A stretch of DNA of 64,000 bases from Actinokineospora fastidiosa. GTDB lineage: Bacteria > Actinomycetota > Actinomycetes > Mycobacteriales > Pseudonocardiaceae. The DNA is taken from positions 1-64,000 of the forward strand of contig NZ_BMRB01000002.1 of NCBI RefSeq assembly GCF_014648415.1, given 5' to 3'. Under the pieces are notes generated by a model, which searched no databases, was not told the DNA's origin, and was given only the letters and a program-made list of their open reading frames with translations. Made by a program: the position numbers and the translations under genes. Positions 8,561 to 17,064 of the stretch are shown one piece after another (the stretch's first letter is position 1; every line of letters begins with the position of its first letter).

Positions 8561-10113
8561 CCCCAGATCCGGCGCCCCGCGAGCCAGGTGCCCAGCACCG
8601 CCACGTCCGCGGGGCGCCCGGCCGTCGTGGGGTCCTCGGACAGCAGCGCCAGGTCGGCCTGCCTGCCCACGGCGAGCGTGCCGCGCTCGTGCTCGGCGAA
8701 CGCCTGATAGGCGGTCCCGGCCGTGTAGCAGGCCAAGGCCGTCTCCCCGTCGACGCGCTCGGCGGGCACCCAGCCGCCGGGCGGATCACCGGAGAGGGTC
8801 TGGCGGGTCATGGCGACCTGGACGCCCTCCAGCGGCTTCAGCGAGTCCACCGGCCAGTCGCTGCCGAAGGACACCCGGGTCGTCGCCGTCAGCGTCCTGA
8901 TCGGGTACTGGGCGGCGGCCCGGTCGGGTCCCAGGCGCGGGATCGTCAGCTCGGTCTGGGCGGGGTCCAGCTGCGCCCAGTACGGCTGCAGGTTGGCGAT
9001 CACCCCCAGCTCCCGGAAGCGCGGCACGTCCGCCGGGTCGACCAGCTGCACGTGGGTGATCACCGGCCGCCGGTCGCGGGGCGGGTTGACGGCGGTCGCG
9101 TGCTCGACGGCGTCCAATGCCAGCCGGACGCCCGCGTCGCCGATGGCGTGCAGGTGCAGCTGGAAGCCCGCCGCGTCGACGGCGGCCGCCGCGGCCAGCA
9201 GCTCGGCCCGCGGCCAGACCGGCGTTCCGTGCCCGCAGGAATGGGCGTAGGGGGAGAGCAACGCGGCGGTCTCGGTCTCGATCACGCCGTCGGTGAAGAA
9301 CTTGACGGTGTGCCCGCTGACCAGGTCCGTGGCGACCCGCTCGCGCTCGGCGCGGAACAGGGGGAGCTGGTCGCGCCAGTGGTCCGGGTCGGCCCGAAGC
9401 GCCAACGCCACGCGCAGGCCGGGGTTGGCCAGGTAGGCGTCGGCGAACCCGGAGTCCAGGTCGACCCACGCGTCCTGCACCCAGGTCACCCCGGCGGCGG
9501 CGTAGGCGGCGTAGGCGTGCCGGACGGCCGCGCCCAGGTCGGTCAGGCCCGGCGGGATCAGCCGCAGCACGAGATCGCAGGCCGCCCACTCGCGCAGCGT
9601 GCCCAGCGGCGAGCGCACGATCCCCTCGACCGTCGAGTCCTCGACCCCGGCCCGCGCCAGCGCCGCGGAGTTGCACCACACCGCGTGGTAGTCGCCCGCC
9701 CGCAGCACGACCGGGCGGTCCGGGACCGCGGCGTCGAGCCAGCGGGCGTCGTAGACCCCGTCCGGGGCGAGCGTCGGGTCGTAGCCCGCGCCCACGATCC
9801 ACGGCACGTCCGGGTGCGCCTCGGCGTACACCCGGACCGCCTCGACGATCTCGGCCACGCTCGCCAGGCCCGCCACCGGCGGGCCCTGCCGCTCCAGGCC
9901 GCCGAGGACCGGGTGCGCGTGGCCGTCGCCGAACGCGGGCATGAGGAAGCCGCCCGCGAGGTCGATCTCCGCCGTGCGGTCGCCGATCAGCGCGGCGTCG
10001 CCGAGCGCGTGGACCCGGCCGCCCCGCACGGCGAGGGCGTGCGTGCGGCCCGTCCCGGTCCACACGGTCCCGCCCCGGAAGACGACGGTCGGCTCGTCGG
10101 CGCTGTCGGTCAC
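8557..10113 (-). CDS. YtcJ-like metal-dependent amidohydrolase
   Basis: Cytosolic hydrolase of 518 residues, amidohydrolase-3 family. It shows the N-terminal beta-sandwich strand (RGGTVWTGTG), the metal-binding motif GDGHAHP, the carboxylated-lysine region (VKFFTDGVIETETA), histidine motifs (LHLHAIGDAG and ITHVQLVDP), and the late Asp motif SFGSDWPVDSLKP. No signal peptide is seen. Family members act on amides, ureas or formamides, and the substrate here is unknown. It is convergent with the esterase gene; its start region is separated from the cobalamin riboswitch by about 90 bp. Confidence 0.85.
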   Translation of the reverse strand: MTDSADEPTVVFRGGTVWTGTGRTHALAVRGGRVHALGDAALIGDRTAEIDLAGGFLMPAFGDGHAHPVLGGLERQGPPVAGLASVAEIVEAVRVYAEAHPDVPWIVGAGYDPTLAPDGVYDARWLDAAVPDRPVVLRAGDYHAVWCNSAALARAGVEDSTVEGIVRSPLGTLREWAACDLVLRLIPPGLTDLGAAVRHAYAAYAAAGVTWVQDAWVDLDSGFADAYLANPGLRVALALRADPDHWRDQLPLFRAERERVATDLVSGHTVKFFTDGVIETETAALLSPYAHSCGHGTPVWPRAELLAAAAAVDAAGFQLHLHAIGDAGVRLALDAVEHATAVNPPRDRRPVITHVQLVDPADVPRFRELGVIANLQPYWAQLDPAQTELTIPRLGPDRAAAQYPIRTLTATTRVSFGSDWPVDSLKPLEGVQVAMTRQTLSGDPPGGWVPAERVDGETALACYTAGTAYQAFAEHERGTLAVGRQADLALLSEDPTTAGRPADVAVLGTWLAGRRIWG

Positions 10114-10194
10114 GTCCGTATGATCTCCCGTCGGGAGTGCTCCATCTCATGGGATTCGTCGCGGAGACGGCCGTCCGGTCACGTATCATCCGCA

Positions 10195-10295
10195 GTCGAG
10201 TACTCGCGTCCCCAGGGGGAAGACCGGTCGAAGTCCGGCGCTGACCCGCAACGGTAGGCCACTCGTGGCGAGCCCGAACACCCGAGGACGCGACC
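10195..10295 (+). promoter_or_regulatory. Cobalamin riboswitch
   Basis: The conserved core GTCCGGCGCTGACCCGCAAC (10233-10252), continuing CGGTAGG, matches the adenosylcobalamin riboswitch consensus. A B12-box-like GCGAGCCCGAACACC follows at 10269-10283. An 8-bp closing stem pairs TCGCGTCC (10204-10211) with GGACGCGA (10286-10293). The element lies about 80 bp upstream of a five-gene exported-protein and ECF-transporter operon, the position expected for a B12-repressed uptake system. The B12 box departs somewhat from the common CCAGGAGACC form. Confidence 0.82.
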
Positions 10296-10373
10296 TGCTC
10301 CGGACACCGTCGAGGACAGCGGGTCGGGGCCTGGCAACCGGGCTTCGTTCGCGCCATTTGAAGGGCGTGACAC

Positions 10374-11591
10374 ATGGGCGTGCGCACGGCAGCGAGAGTC
10401 GCCATCGCGTTGGCACTGATCGTCGGGACGGCGCCGGTCGCCGCCGCCGATGAGCAACCGGGACCGGCCGAGGCCGCCGCGAGCTGGCTGGCGGGCCAGT
10501 TGGCCGACGGCACCCACATGACCACCACGTTCGACGGCACCGCCTACCCCGACCACGGCCTGACCGCGGACGTCGTCCTGGCCCTCGACGCCGGGGGAGT
10601 GGCCCAGGACGCCGCCTCGGCGGCCACCGCGTGGCTGGCCGCGAACAGCGGCGCCTACCTCGGCGAGGGCGATGAGGCCTACGCGGGCGCGCACGCCAAG
10701 CTGGCGCTCGTCGCCCAGGCGCAGGGCGCCGACCCCACCGACTTCGGCGGCGTCGACCTGATCGCCCGGCTCACCGCGTTGCAGACCGACTCCGGCCGGT
10801 TCAGCGACAAGTCGCAGTACGGCGACTACAGCAACGGCATCAGCCAGGCGCTGGCCGTGCTCGCCCTGCACCGCGCGGGCGGCGCGCCTGCCGATGCGGT
10901 CGACTTCCTGGCCAAGGCCTGCCCCGACGGCGGCTTCCGGCTGCTCATCGACCAGGAGCCCTGTGTGTCCGATGTGGACGCGACCGGGTACGCCGTCCAG
11001 GCGCTCGTCGCCGTCGGCCGCGACGCCTCCGCCGCGCTGGACTGGCTGGAGGGCAAGCAGCGCGCCGACGGCGGCTTCCCCGGCAGCGACCCGACCCCGG
11101 GCGTGAACGCCAACAGCACCGGCCTCGCCGCGACCGCGCTGGCCGTGGGCGGGCGCGACGCCGCGGCGGCCAAGGCCGTGACCTACCTGCTGAAGCGCCA
11201 GGTCGACTGCTCCGGCAAGGCCGCCGCCCGCGGCGCGATCGCCTACGACGAAGGCGGCTTCGACTCGCGCGCCGCCCGCGCCACCGCCCAGGCCATCCCC
11301 GGCATCGTGGGCGTCTCGCTGGCCGAGGTGAGCGCCGACGGCGCGGCGGCCGACGCGCGCGGGCTCACCTGCGCCACCCAGCCGACGTCCTCCACCCCTC
11401 CGGGGACCACGCAGGCGACCACGACCGCTCCGGCCACAACGACCACCAAGGGCGGCGTCGTGCCCGCCGCCGACATCGACGACCTCGCCGACACCGGCGT
11501 GGAGGTCGGTCCGGCCGTCGGCCTCGGCGCGCTGCTGGTGCTCGGCGGGGCGGGCCTGCTGTTCGTCGTCCGCCGCCGACACGCGTCGTGA
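10374..11591 (+). CDS. Exported alpha/alpha-barrel protein with sortase LAxTG signal; intrinsic-factor alpha-domain-like
   Basis: 405 residues. The signal peptide (1-25, ending VAAA) is followed by about 310 residues of helical repeats of the prenyltransferase/terpene-cyclase toroid type. Repeat signatures include ADGGFPGSDPT, PDGGFRLL and LQTDSGRFSD. Then comes a Thr/Pro linker and a C-terminal sorting signal: LADTG, hydrophobic segment, RRRHAS. LAxTG is the preferred class E sortase motif in actinomycetes, so the protein is probably attached to the cell wall. It is not a cyclase, since it is exported and lacks the DXDD acid motif. The riboswitch and ECF neighbours suggest cobalamin binding (inference), as in the alpha domain of transcobalamin. 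Ribosome-binding site: GAAGGG. Confidence 0.8.
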   Translation: MGVRTAARVAIALALIVGTAPVAAADEQPGPAEAAASWLAGQLADGTHMTTTFDGTAYPDHGLTADVVLALDAGGVAQDAASAATAWLAANSGAYLGEGDEAYAGAHAKLALVAQAQGADPTDFGGVDLIARLTALQTDSGRFSDKSQYGDYSNGISQALAVLALHRAGGAPADAVDFLAKACPDGGFRLLIDQEPCVSDVDATGYAVQALVAVGRDASAALDWLEGKQRADGGFPGSDPTPGVNANSTGLAATALAVGGRDAAAAKAVTYLLKRQVDCSGKAAARGAIAYDEGGFDSRAARATAQAIPGIVGVSLAEVSADGAAADARGLTCATQPTSSTPPGTTQATTTAPATTTTKGGVVPAADIDDLADTGVEVGPAVGLGALLVLGGAGLLFVVRRRHAS

Positions 11592-12409
11592 CCCGGCTGT
11601 CCGCGCTGGTCGCGGCGCTGGTCGCGACCGCGTCCACCGTGGTGTGGGCGCCCTCGGCGGCGGCCGCGGCCTGCTCGGGGACCACGGGCGTGACCGTCGT
11701 GGTCGACTTCGGCTCCCTGGGCGGCGGCACGCGGGTCGCGTGCGCGCCCGGCGACCCGTCCAGCGGGATGGGCGCGCTGTCCGGCGCGGGCTTCGGGTAC
11801 ACCGGCGTGTCCAGCCATCCGGGCATGGTCTGCAAGATCAACGGCCAGCCCGCTGCGGAGGCGTGCAGGCGGCCGCCGCCGACCACGGCGTACTGGTCGT
11901 ACTGGTACGCCGCCCGCGGCGGGTCGTGGACCTACAGCTCGACGGGCGCCGGATACCGCGACCCCGCGCCCGGAACGGTCGAGGGCTGGGCGTTCGGCGC
12001 GGGAAGCCCGCCCGGCACACCGCCGCCCGCGCCCGCGCCGAAACCGCGGCCGCCCGCTCCCGAGCCGACCGCTACCACCCGGCCGGGCGCTCCGCCGAGA
12101 CCCGCGCCGTCCGGCCAGGAGCGGACCACCACCCCACGCACGAGCACGACTCAGACCACCACCACGGCGGCTACGACCACATCCGGCCAGTCCGCATCCG
12201 CCGAGCCCACAACCAGCCCGTCCACGACGGGGCAACCCACGGGTGAGCCGACGACGTCGGGGCCGGTCGGTGTGGACGTGGCGCCCAGCGCGGCCGAGCG
12301 GGAGGACGGCGGCGCGCCGACGTCGTTCCTCATCGGCGCGGCGGCCGTGGTGCTGATCGGCGGGCTCGCGATCGGCGCGGCGCGGCGGCGGGCCAAGGCC
12401 GACCCGTGA
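11588..12409 (+). CDS. Exported DUF4430-like protein with C-terminal membrane anchor; transcobalamin beta-domain-like
   Basis: 273 residues, starting with a GTG inside the previous stop (GTGA), so translation is coupled. Signal peptide 1-27. A domain of about 120 residues shows the DUF4430/transcobalamin C-terminal pattern: VTVVVDFG, a GAGFGYTG segment, VCKINGQPA, then YWSYWYA and GTVEGWAFG. Four cysteines probably pair outside the cell. A long Pro/Thr/Ser-rich linker (residues 140-235) leads to one transmembrane helix and RRRAK. With its neighbour it would reconstitute the two-domain cobalamin clamp of animal intrinsic factor. That is structural inference; the domain assignment is by eye. 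Confidence 0.72.
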   Translation: MTRLSALVAALVATASTVVWAPSAAAAACSGTTGVTVVVDFGSLGGGTRVACAPGDPSSGMGALSGAGFGYTGVSSHPGMVCKINGQPAAEACRRPPPTTAYWSYWYAARGGSWTYSSTGAGYRDPAPGTVEGWAFGAGSPPGTPPPAPAPKPRPPAPEPTATTRPGAPPRPAPSGQERTTTPRTSTTQTTTTAATTTSGQSASAEPTTSPSTTGQPTGEPTTSGPVGVDVAPSAAEREDGGAPTSFLIGAAAVVLIGGLAIGAARRRAKADP

Positions 12410-13461
12410 CGGTCCACCCCGGGGCGTGGTGGCTGTGGGCGCTCGGACTGGCGGCCGTGGCCGCGCGCACCACCAACCCGCTGCTGCTGGGACTGGTGGC
12501 GGTCGTCGCGGGCTACGTCGTCATGCGCTGCCGCACGGCCGCGCCCTGGGCCGCGGCGTACGGGATGTTCCTCAAGCTCGGGTTGATCGTGATCGCGATC
12601 CGGGTGCTGTTCCACGTCCTGATCGGCGGCACGTCCGGCCCGACGGAGCTGTTCGCGCTGCCCGAGGTGCCGCTGCCGGACTGGACCGGCGACATCCGGC
12701 TGGGCGGCCCGGTCAGCGCCGAGGGCCTCGCCCACGCCGTCTACCAGGGACTGCAGTTGGCGGTCCTGCTCGGCTGCGTGGGCGCGGCCAACGCGCTGGC
12801 GAACCCGAAACGCCTGCTCAAGACGTTGCCCGCCGCGCTGTACGAGGTGAGCGTGGCGGTCGTGGTGGCGTTGACCGTCGCCCCGCAGTTGGCCGTGGCC
12901 GCGCGGGACGTGCGGCGCGCCCGGCAGTTGCGCGGCGACCCGGCCCGGGGCAGGCGGGCCGTCCGGACGCTGCTCGTTCCCGTTCTGGAGGACGCGTTGG
13001 ACCGCGCGCTGACGTTGGCCGCCGCGATGGACTCGCGCGGCTACGGCCGCACGGCCGGGCTGCCCGCGCGCACCCGGCTGCTCACCTCCGCGCTGGTCGT
13101 GGGCGGGCTGCTCGGGCTGTGCGTGGGCGCGTACGGGCTGCTCGACGCGAGCGCGCCCGCGGTCGTGGGGCTGCCGATGCTCGTGGCGGGCGCCCTGCTC
13201 GCCGTCGCCGGGCTGCGGCTGGGGGCGCGGCGGGTGCGGCGCACGATGTACCGCCCGGACCGGTGGAGCGTGCCCGCCGGGCTGATCGCCGCGTCCGGGG
13301 TCGCGGCGATCGCGGTGACCGTCGTCGCCGAGGTCATGGGCACGGTGCTGGTGCCGCAGACCGTCCCGCTGGTGTGGCCCGAACTGCCGCTGCTGCCCGC
13401 GGTGGGCGTCCTCGTCGCGCTCGCGCCGATCGCCCTGCGGCGTCCGGAGGTGCCCGCGTGA
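12406..13461 (+). CDS. ECF transporter transmembrane T component (EcfT/CbiQ family)
   Basis: 351-residue integral membrane protein with about seven hydrophobic segments. It has the EcfT coupling-helix motifs: AARDVRRARQLRG near residue 167 and AMDSRGYGR near residue 206, which contact the ATPases. The start overlaps the previous stop (GTGA at 12406). It links ATP hydrolysis in the fused A-A' protein to the S component encoded two genes later. The C-terminal third carries additional hydrophobic segments beyond the usual core. Confidence 0.9.
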   Translation: MTVHPGAWWLWALGLAAVAARTTNPLLLGLVAVVAGYVVMRCRTAAPWAAAYGMFLKLGLIVIAIRVLFHVLIGGTSGPTELFALPEVPLPDWTGDIRLGGPVSAEGLAHAVYQGLQLAVLLGCVGAANALANPKRLLKTLPAALYEVSVAVVVALTVAPQLAVAARDVRRARQLRGDPARGRRAVRTLLVPVLEDALDRALTLAAAMDSRGYGRTAGLPARTRLLTSALVVGGLLGLCVGAYGLLDASAPAVVGLPMLVAGALLAVAGLRLGARRVRRTMYRPDRWSVPAGLIAASGVAAIAVTVVAEVMGTVLVPQTVPLVWPELPLLPAVGVLVALAPIALRRPEVPA

Positions 13462-15059
13462 TCCGCTTCGAGAACGTCTCCTTCGCCTACGGCGACACAC
13501 CCGTGCTGTCCGGTGTGGACTTCGAGCTGCCCGAGGGCGAGCTGTGCCTGGTGATCGGCGGCACGGGGGCGGGCAAGTCGACCCTGCTGCGCGCGATCAA
13601 CGGCCTGGTCCCGCACTTCACCGGCGGCACGCTGACCGGGCGGGTCGTGGTCGACGGGCGCACGACCCGCGATCACCCGCCGCGCGAGCTGGCCGACGTG
13701 GTCGGCATGGTGGGGCAGGACCCGGCGGCCGGGTTCGTCACCGACACGGTCGAGGAGGAGCTGGCGTACTCGATGGAGTCGCTGGCGCTGCCCGAGGCCG
13801 TGATGCGCAAGCGGGTGGAGGAGACCCTGGACCTGCTCGGCTTGGCCGAGCTGCGGGCCCGCACGCTCAGCACCCTCTCCGGCGGGCAGCAGCAGCGGGT
13901 CGCCATCGGCGCGGCGCTGACCGCCCACCCGCGCGTGCTGGTGCTCGACGAGCCGACCAGCGCGTTGGACCCCGGCGCGGCCGAGGACGTCCTGGCCGCC
14001 CTGCACCGGCTGGTGCACGACCTGGGCATGACGGTGGTGATCGCCGAGCACCGGCTGGAGCGGGTCGCCCAGTACGCCGACCGCGTCCTGTGGCTGCCGG
14101 GCGCTGCCGGGGCCCCGGTGCTGGGCGATCCCGGGCCGGTGCTCGCCGAGGCGCCGGTCGCGCCGCCGGTGGTGCGGTTGGGCCAGCTCGCGCGGTGGTC
14201 GCCGCCCCCGGTGTCCATCCGGGACGCGCGCCGCAAGGCCGGTCCGCTGCGCGAACGGCTGGCGGCGCTGCGGCCGGTCGTCGAGCAGGCGGTGCTCGGC
14301 GATGTGCTGCTGAGCGCGTCGGACGTCAGCGTCCGCTACGGCGCCACCCACGCGGTCCGCGCGGCCGGGCTGACCGTGCGCGCGGGGGAGCGGGTGGCGC
14401 TGATGGGCCGCAACGGGTCCGGCAAGTCGAGCCTGCTGTGGGCGTTGCAGGGCACGGGGAAGCGCGCGGGCGGGACCGTCGAGGTGGCGGGGTCCGACCC
14501 GGCGGCGCTCAAGCCCGCCCGCCGCCGCGCCCGGGTCGGCCTGGTGCCCCAGCGCCCCGCCGACCTGCTGTACCTGCACACCGTCGCCGCCGAGTGCGCC
14601 CAGGCCGACCGCGAGTCGGCCAAGCCCGCGGGCACCTGCCGGGCGATCCTGGACGACCTCGCGCCCGGCCTCGCCGACGAGAGCCATCCCCGCGACCTCT
14701 CCGAGGGCCAGCGGTTGGCCCTCGTGCTGGCGATCGCCCTCACCCCCGCGCCGGACGTCCTCCTGCTGGACGAGCCCACCCGCGGCCTGGACTACCCGGC
14801 CAAGACCCGCCTGGCCACAGCCCTCCGCGCCTTGGCCGCGCAGGGCCACGCCGTCCTCCTCGCCACCCACGACGTCGAGTTCGTGGCCGAGACCGCCACG
14901 CGGGTGGTGGTCATGGCCGACGGCGACATCGTCACCGACGGGCCCGCCGCCGAGGTCGTCACCGCCTCGCCGGTCTTCGCCCCCCAGGTGGCGAAGGTCC
15001 TGGCCCCGGCCCCCTGGCTCACCGTCACCGACGTCCGCACGGCCCTGGAGTCCGCGTGA
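13458..15059 (+). CDS. ECF transporter fused double ATPase (A-A')
   Basis: 533 residues with two ABC nucleotide-binding domains. Domain 1: Walker A GGTGAGKST (34-42), Q-loop GMVGQDP, signature LSGGQQQR, Walker B VLVLDEPTSALD, and H-loop AEH. Domain 2: Walker A GRNGSGKSS near residue 315, signature LSEGQ near 414, Walker B VLLLDEPTRGLD, and ATHD. The second signature (LSEGQ rather than LSGGQ) is mildly degenerate. The start is the GTG at 13458, overlapping the EcfT stop by 4 bp; longer readings run antiparallel to nothing useful and lack domain content. It powers vitamin uptake with the T and S components. Confidence 0.92.
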   Translation: MIRFENVSFAYGDTPVLSGVDFELPEGELCLVIGGTGAGKSTLLRAINGLVPHFTGGTLTGRVVVDGRTTRDHPPRELADVVGMVGQDPAAGFVTDTVEEELAYSMESLALPEAVMRKRVEETLDLLGLAELRARTLSTLSGGQQQRVAIGAALTAHPRVLVLDEPTSALDPGAAEDVLAALHRLVHDLGMTVVIAEHRLERVAQYADRVLWLPGAAGAPVLGDPGPVLAEAPVAPPVVRLGQLARWSPPPVSIRDARRKAGPLRERLAALRPVVEQAVLGDVLLSASDVSVRYGATHAVRAAGLTVRAGERVALMGRNGSGKSSLLWALQGTGKRAGGTVEVAGSDPAALKPARRRARVGLVPQRPADLLYLHTVAAECAQADRESAKPAGTCRAILDDLAPGLADESHPRDLSEGQRLALVLAIALTPAPDVLLLDEPTRGLDYPAKTRLATALRALAAQGHAVLLATHDVEFVAETATRVVVMADGDIVTDGPAAEVVTASPVFAPQVAKVLAPAPWLTVTDVRTALESA

Positions 15060-15928
15060 AGCGCGCGGACGGAGGCGGGCTCGATGGCGTGATGCGGGCT
15101 CGCGAGGTGGCTGTCCATCCGCGGCGGAGGTCGGGGGAGCGGGCAGGCGTGGTGCGGATGGGGCCGCGGGCGGCGGTCGCCGTCGGGCTGTCCGGGGTGT
15201 TGGGGATCGCGGCGTTCTGCTGGCCGTTGCTGGTCGATCCCGGCGCCGGGGTGGCCCATGGCGGGGACGCGCCGTTGACCTTCGCGTTGCTGCTGCCGCT
15301 CGCCCTGGCCGTCGTGCTGGCTGAGGTCAGCGAGGGCGGGATGGACGCCAAGGCGGTCGCCATGCTCGGGGTGCTCAGCGCGCTCGGGGCGGCGATCCGC
15401 ACGCTCGGGGCGGGGACCGCGGGGATCGAGACCGTCTTCTTCCTGATCGTGCTGGCCGGGCGGGTGTTCGGGCCCGGGTTCGGGTGGGTGCTCGGCAACA
15501 CGACCCTGTTCGCCTCGGCGCTGCTGACCGGCGGGATCGGGCCGTGGCTGCCCTACCAGATGCTGGGCGCGGCCTGGGTCGGGCTGGTCGCCGGGCTGCT
15601 GCCGCGCGCCCGGGGCCGGGTGGAGCTGGCCATGCTGGCCTGCTACGGGATGGTGGCCTCCCTGGTCTACGGGATGCTCCTCAACCTGTCCTTCTGGCCG
15701 TTCGCGCTCGGCACCGGGACCGAGCTGTCGTTCGTCCCCGGCGACCCGGTCTGGGACAACCTCGCCCGGCTCGTCGCGTTCAGCCTGGCCACCTCGCTGG
15801 GATGGGACATCGGCCGCGCGATCACGACCGTCGTCCTGGTGCTGGCCACCGGCACCGTCCTGTTGCGCGTGTTCCGCCGCGCGGCGCGGCGGGCGCGCTG
15901 GGGTCAGGAGACCTCCCACGTCGTGTAG
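15056..15928 (+). CDS. ECF transporter substrate-binding S component, predicted cobalamin-specific
   Basis: About 290 residues starting at the GTG that overlaps the ATPase stop; an ATG at 15092 is an alternative. After a basic N-terminus of about 35 residues come six hydrophobic segments typical of S components, with an AAIRTLGAG stretch followed by FFLIVLAGRVFGPGFGWVLG and WLPYQMLGAAWVGLVAGLLP. This recalls the CbrT-like/QueT-like vitamin S proteins. Cobalamin specificity is inferred from the upstream riboswitch, not from binding residues. It is convergent with and overlaps the next gene by 25 bp. Confidence 0.82.
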   Translation: MKRADGGGLDGVMRAREVAVHPRRRSGERAGVVRMGPRAAVAVGLSGVLGIAAFCWPLLVDPGAGVAHGGDAPLTFALLLPLALAVVLAEVSEGGMDAKAVAMLGVLSALGAAIRTLGAGTAGIETVFFLIVLAGRVFGPGFGWVLGNTTLFASALLTGGIGPWLPYQMLGAAWVGLVAGLLPRARGRVELAMLACYGMVASLVYGMLLNLSFWPFALGTGTELSFVPGDPVWDNLARLVAFSLATSLGWDIGRAITTVVLVLATGTVLLRVFRRAARRARWGQETSHVV

Positions 15929-16842
15929 TCGATGTGGAGGTTGCGTCCGCTGGGCCCCTCGCTGGTCCCGGTGATCCGCACGGCGGAGGGGCGGCCCTCG
16001 TCGGTCCACACGCAGACCACCGTGCCCACGGGCAGGTCGTCCGCCGGGATCTCCGCGCTCGAGGTCTTCGCGGTCGCGCACGTCCGGTGCTCCGGCGAGA
16101 CCTGACCGACCACCGCGGCCCCGCCGGGGGACATGGGCTGCAGGTGGAAGGCGAGGGTGTTGGCGTCCTGCCCGAAGTAGAGGTCGCCGCCGTGCGACGG
16201 GCTGTAGGCACCGGTGTCGAGGTCGACCCAGTTGTAGCGGCCGACGACGATGCTCGTCTGCAGGTGGACCGGTTGCGCCCGGGGGGTGGTGGTCGTCGTG
16301 GTCGGCCGAGGCGGTTGCCCGCCGCCGGTCGCCCGGGTGGTCGGGCCACCGGTCGGACCGGGGCCGGGGCCGGGACCAGGGCCGGGGCCCGGACCGGGAC
16401 CGGGGCCGGGTTGGCCCTGCGGGCTGGTCAGGGTGGTCACGCTGGTGATCGGCGGCGCGCTCCCCGCCGGGACGGCCAGGTAGAGGATCACGCCCGCGCC
16501 GTCGTCCAGCCGCGTCCCGGCAGGCGGGTCGGAGCGCACGACCGAGCCCGGCGGCAGCCCCGACGGCTCGGGCACGGTTGCCCTGACGACGAGGTCCTTG
16601 GCCCGCAACTGCTCCTCGGCGGCCGCCTGCTGCAGGCCGGTCAGGTGCGGCACCTCGGTCTTGGGCTGGTGGACGAACACCCACCAGGCCACCACCGCGA
16701 CCACGCCCACCAGCCCCGTCCCGGTCACCGCCAACCCGGTCGACGACCACTGGATCCCGAGGTCCAGCCGCCGCCACCACGGCTTGCGCTTGTCCTCTTC
16801 GGGTGCGGGCTGCTCCTGCTGCTGCTGCTCGGTCATGTCCAT
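15904..16842 (-). CDS. Membrane protein with PASTA-like domain and Gly-Pro repeat linker
   Basis: About 312 residues from the ATG at 16842 (an ATG 6 bp later is equally possible; a longer reading from 16971 adds an unlikely basic leader). A glutamine-rich, charged cytosolic tail of about 30 residues is followed by one transmembrane helix (TGLVGVVAVVAWWVFV), then an extracellular PASTA-like domain (TEVPHLTGLQQAAAEEQL to VILYLAVPAG). A run of about ten Gly-Pro pairs and a Thr-rich linker lead to a C-terminal beta domain with two cysteines (RTCATAK, VVCVWT). PASTA domains bind peptidoglycan or beta-lactams in known proteins, but there is no kinase domain here. Function unknown. Confidence 0.75.
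   Translation of the reverse strand: MDMTEQQQQEQPAPEEDKRKPWWRRLDLGIQWSSTGLAVTGTGLVGVVAVVAWWVFVHQPKTEVPHLTGLQQAAAEEQLRAKDLVVRATVPEPSGLPPGSVVRSDPPAGTRLDDGAGVILYLAVPAGSAPPITSVTTLTSPQGQPGPGPGPGPGPGPGPGPGPTGGPTTRATGGGQPPRPTTTTTTPRAQPVHLQTSIVVGRYNWVDLDTGAYSPSHGGDLYFGQDANTLAFHLQPMSPGGAAVVGQVSPEHRTCATAKTSSAEIPADDLPVGTVVCVWTDEGRPSAVRITGTSEGPSGRNLHIDYTTWEVS
16360..16415 (-). repeat. Gly-Pro coding repeat
   Basis: A GGNCCGGGNCC microrepeat encodes about ten consecutive Gly-Pro pairs in the linker of the PASTA-like protein. Such a repeat is prone to length change by slippage. Confidence 0.75.
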
Positions 16843-16993
16843 CCCACGCTGCCGGAAGCGCCGATGCGGTCGCTTCGGTAATCGGCGGGTGCGGGCGATC
16901 ATGGCGGGCCCGGCCGGAAGATCACCCGAAAGGCTGACGGACGGATGTGGCGCAGGCCGCTTGATCGGCACTTTGGGACGACGCGACCTTCGG

Positions 16994-17016
16994 TTATGTT
17001 AGGCACGCCTAACTAA
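16994..17016. promoter_or_regulatory. Iron box (IdeR/DmdR-type) upstream of siderophore-binding lipoprotein
   Basis: GTTAGGC-AC-GCCTAAC (16998-17013) has 7-bp arms inside TTATGTTAGGC..GCCTAACTAA, close to the IdeR consensus TTAGGTTAGSCTAACCTAA. It lies about 50 bp upstream of the lipoprotein start. Repression when iron is plentiful is expected. Confidence 0.82.
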
Positions 17017-17064
17017 GGCTAGCTTTACCCAGGTGTCGGGGCGCGTCCGTTCGAAGGGAAGTCC

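Noticed and set aside
10374-11591. Reading gene 1 of the B12 operon as a terpene cyclase or prenyltransferase enzyme
   Set aside because: It is exported, carries a sortase signal, and lacks the catalytic Asp motif; riboswitch and ECF context point to ligand capture instead.
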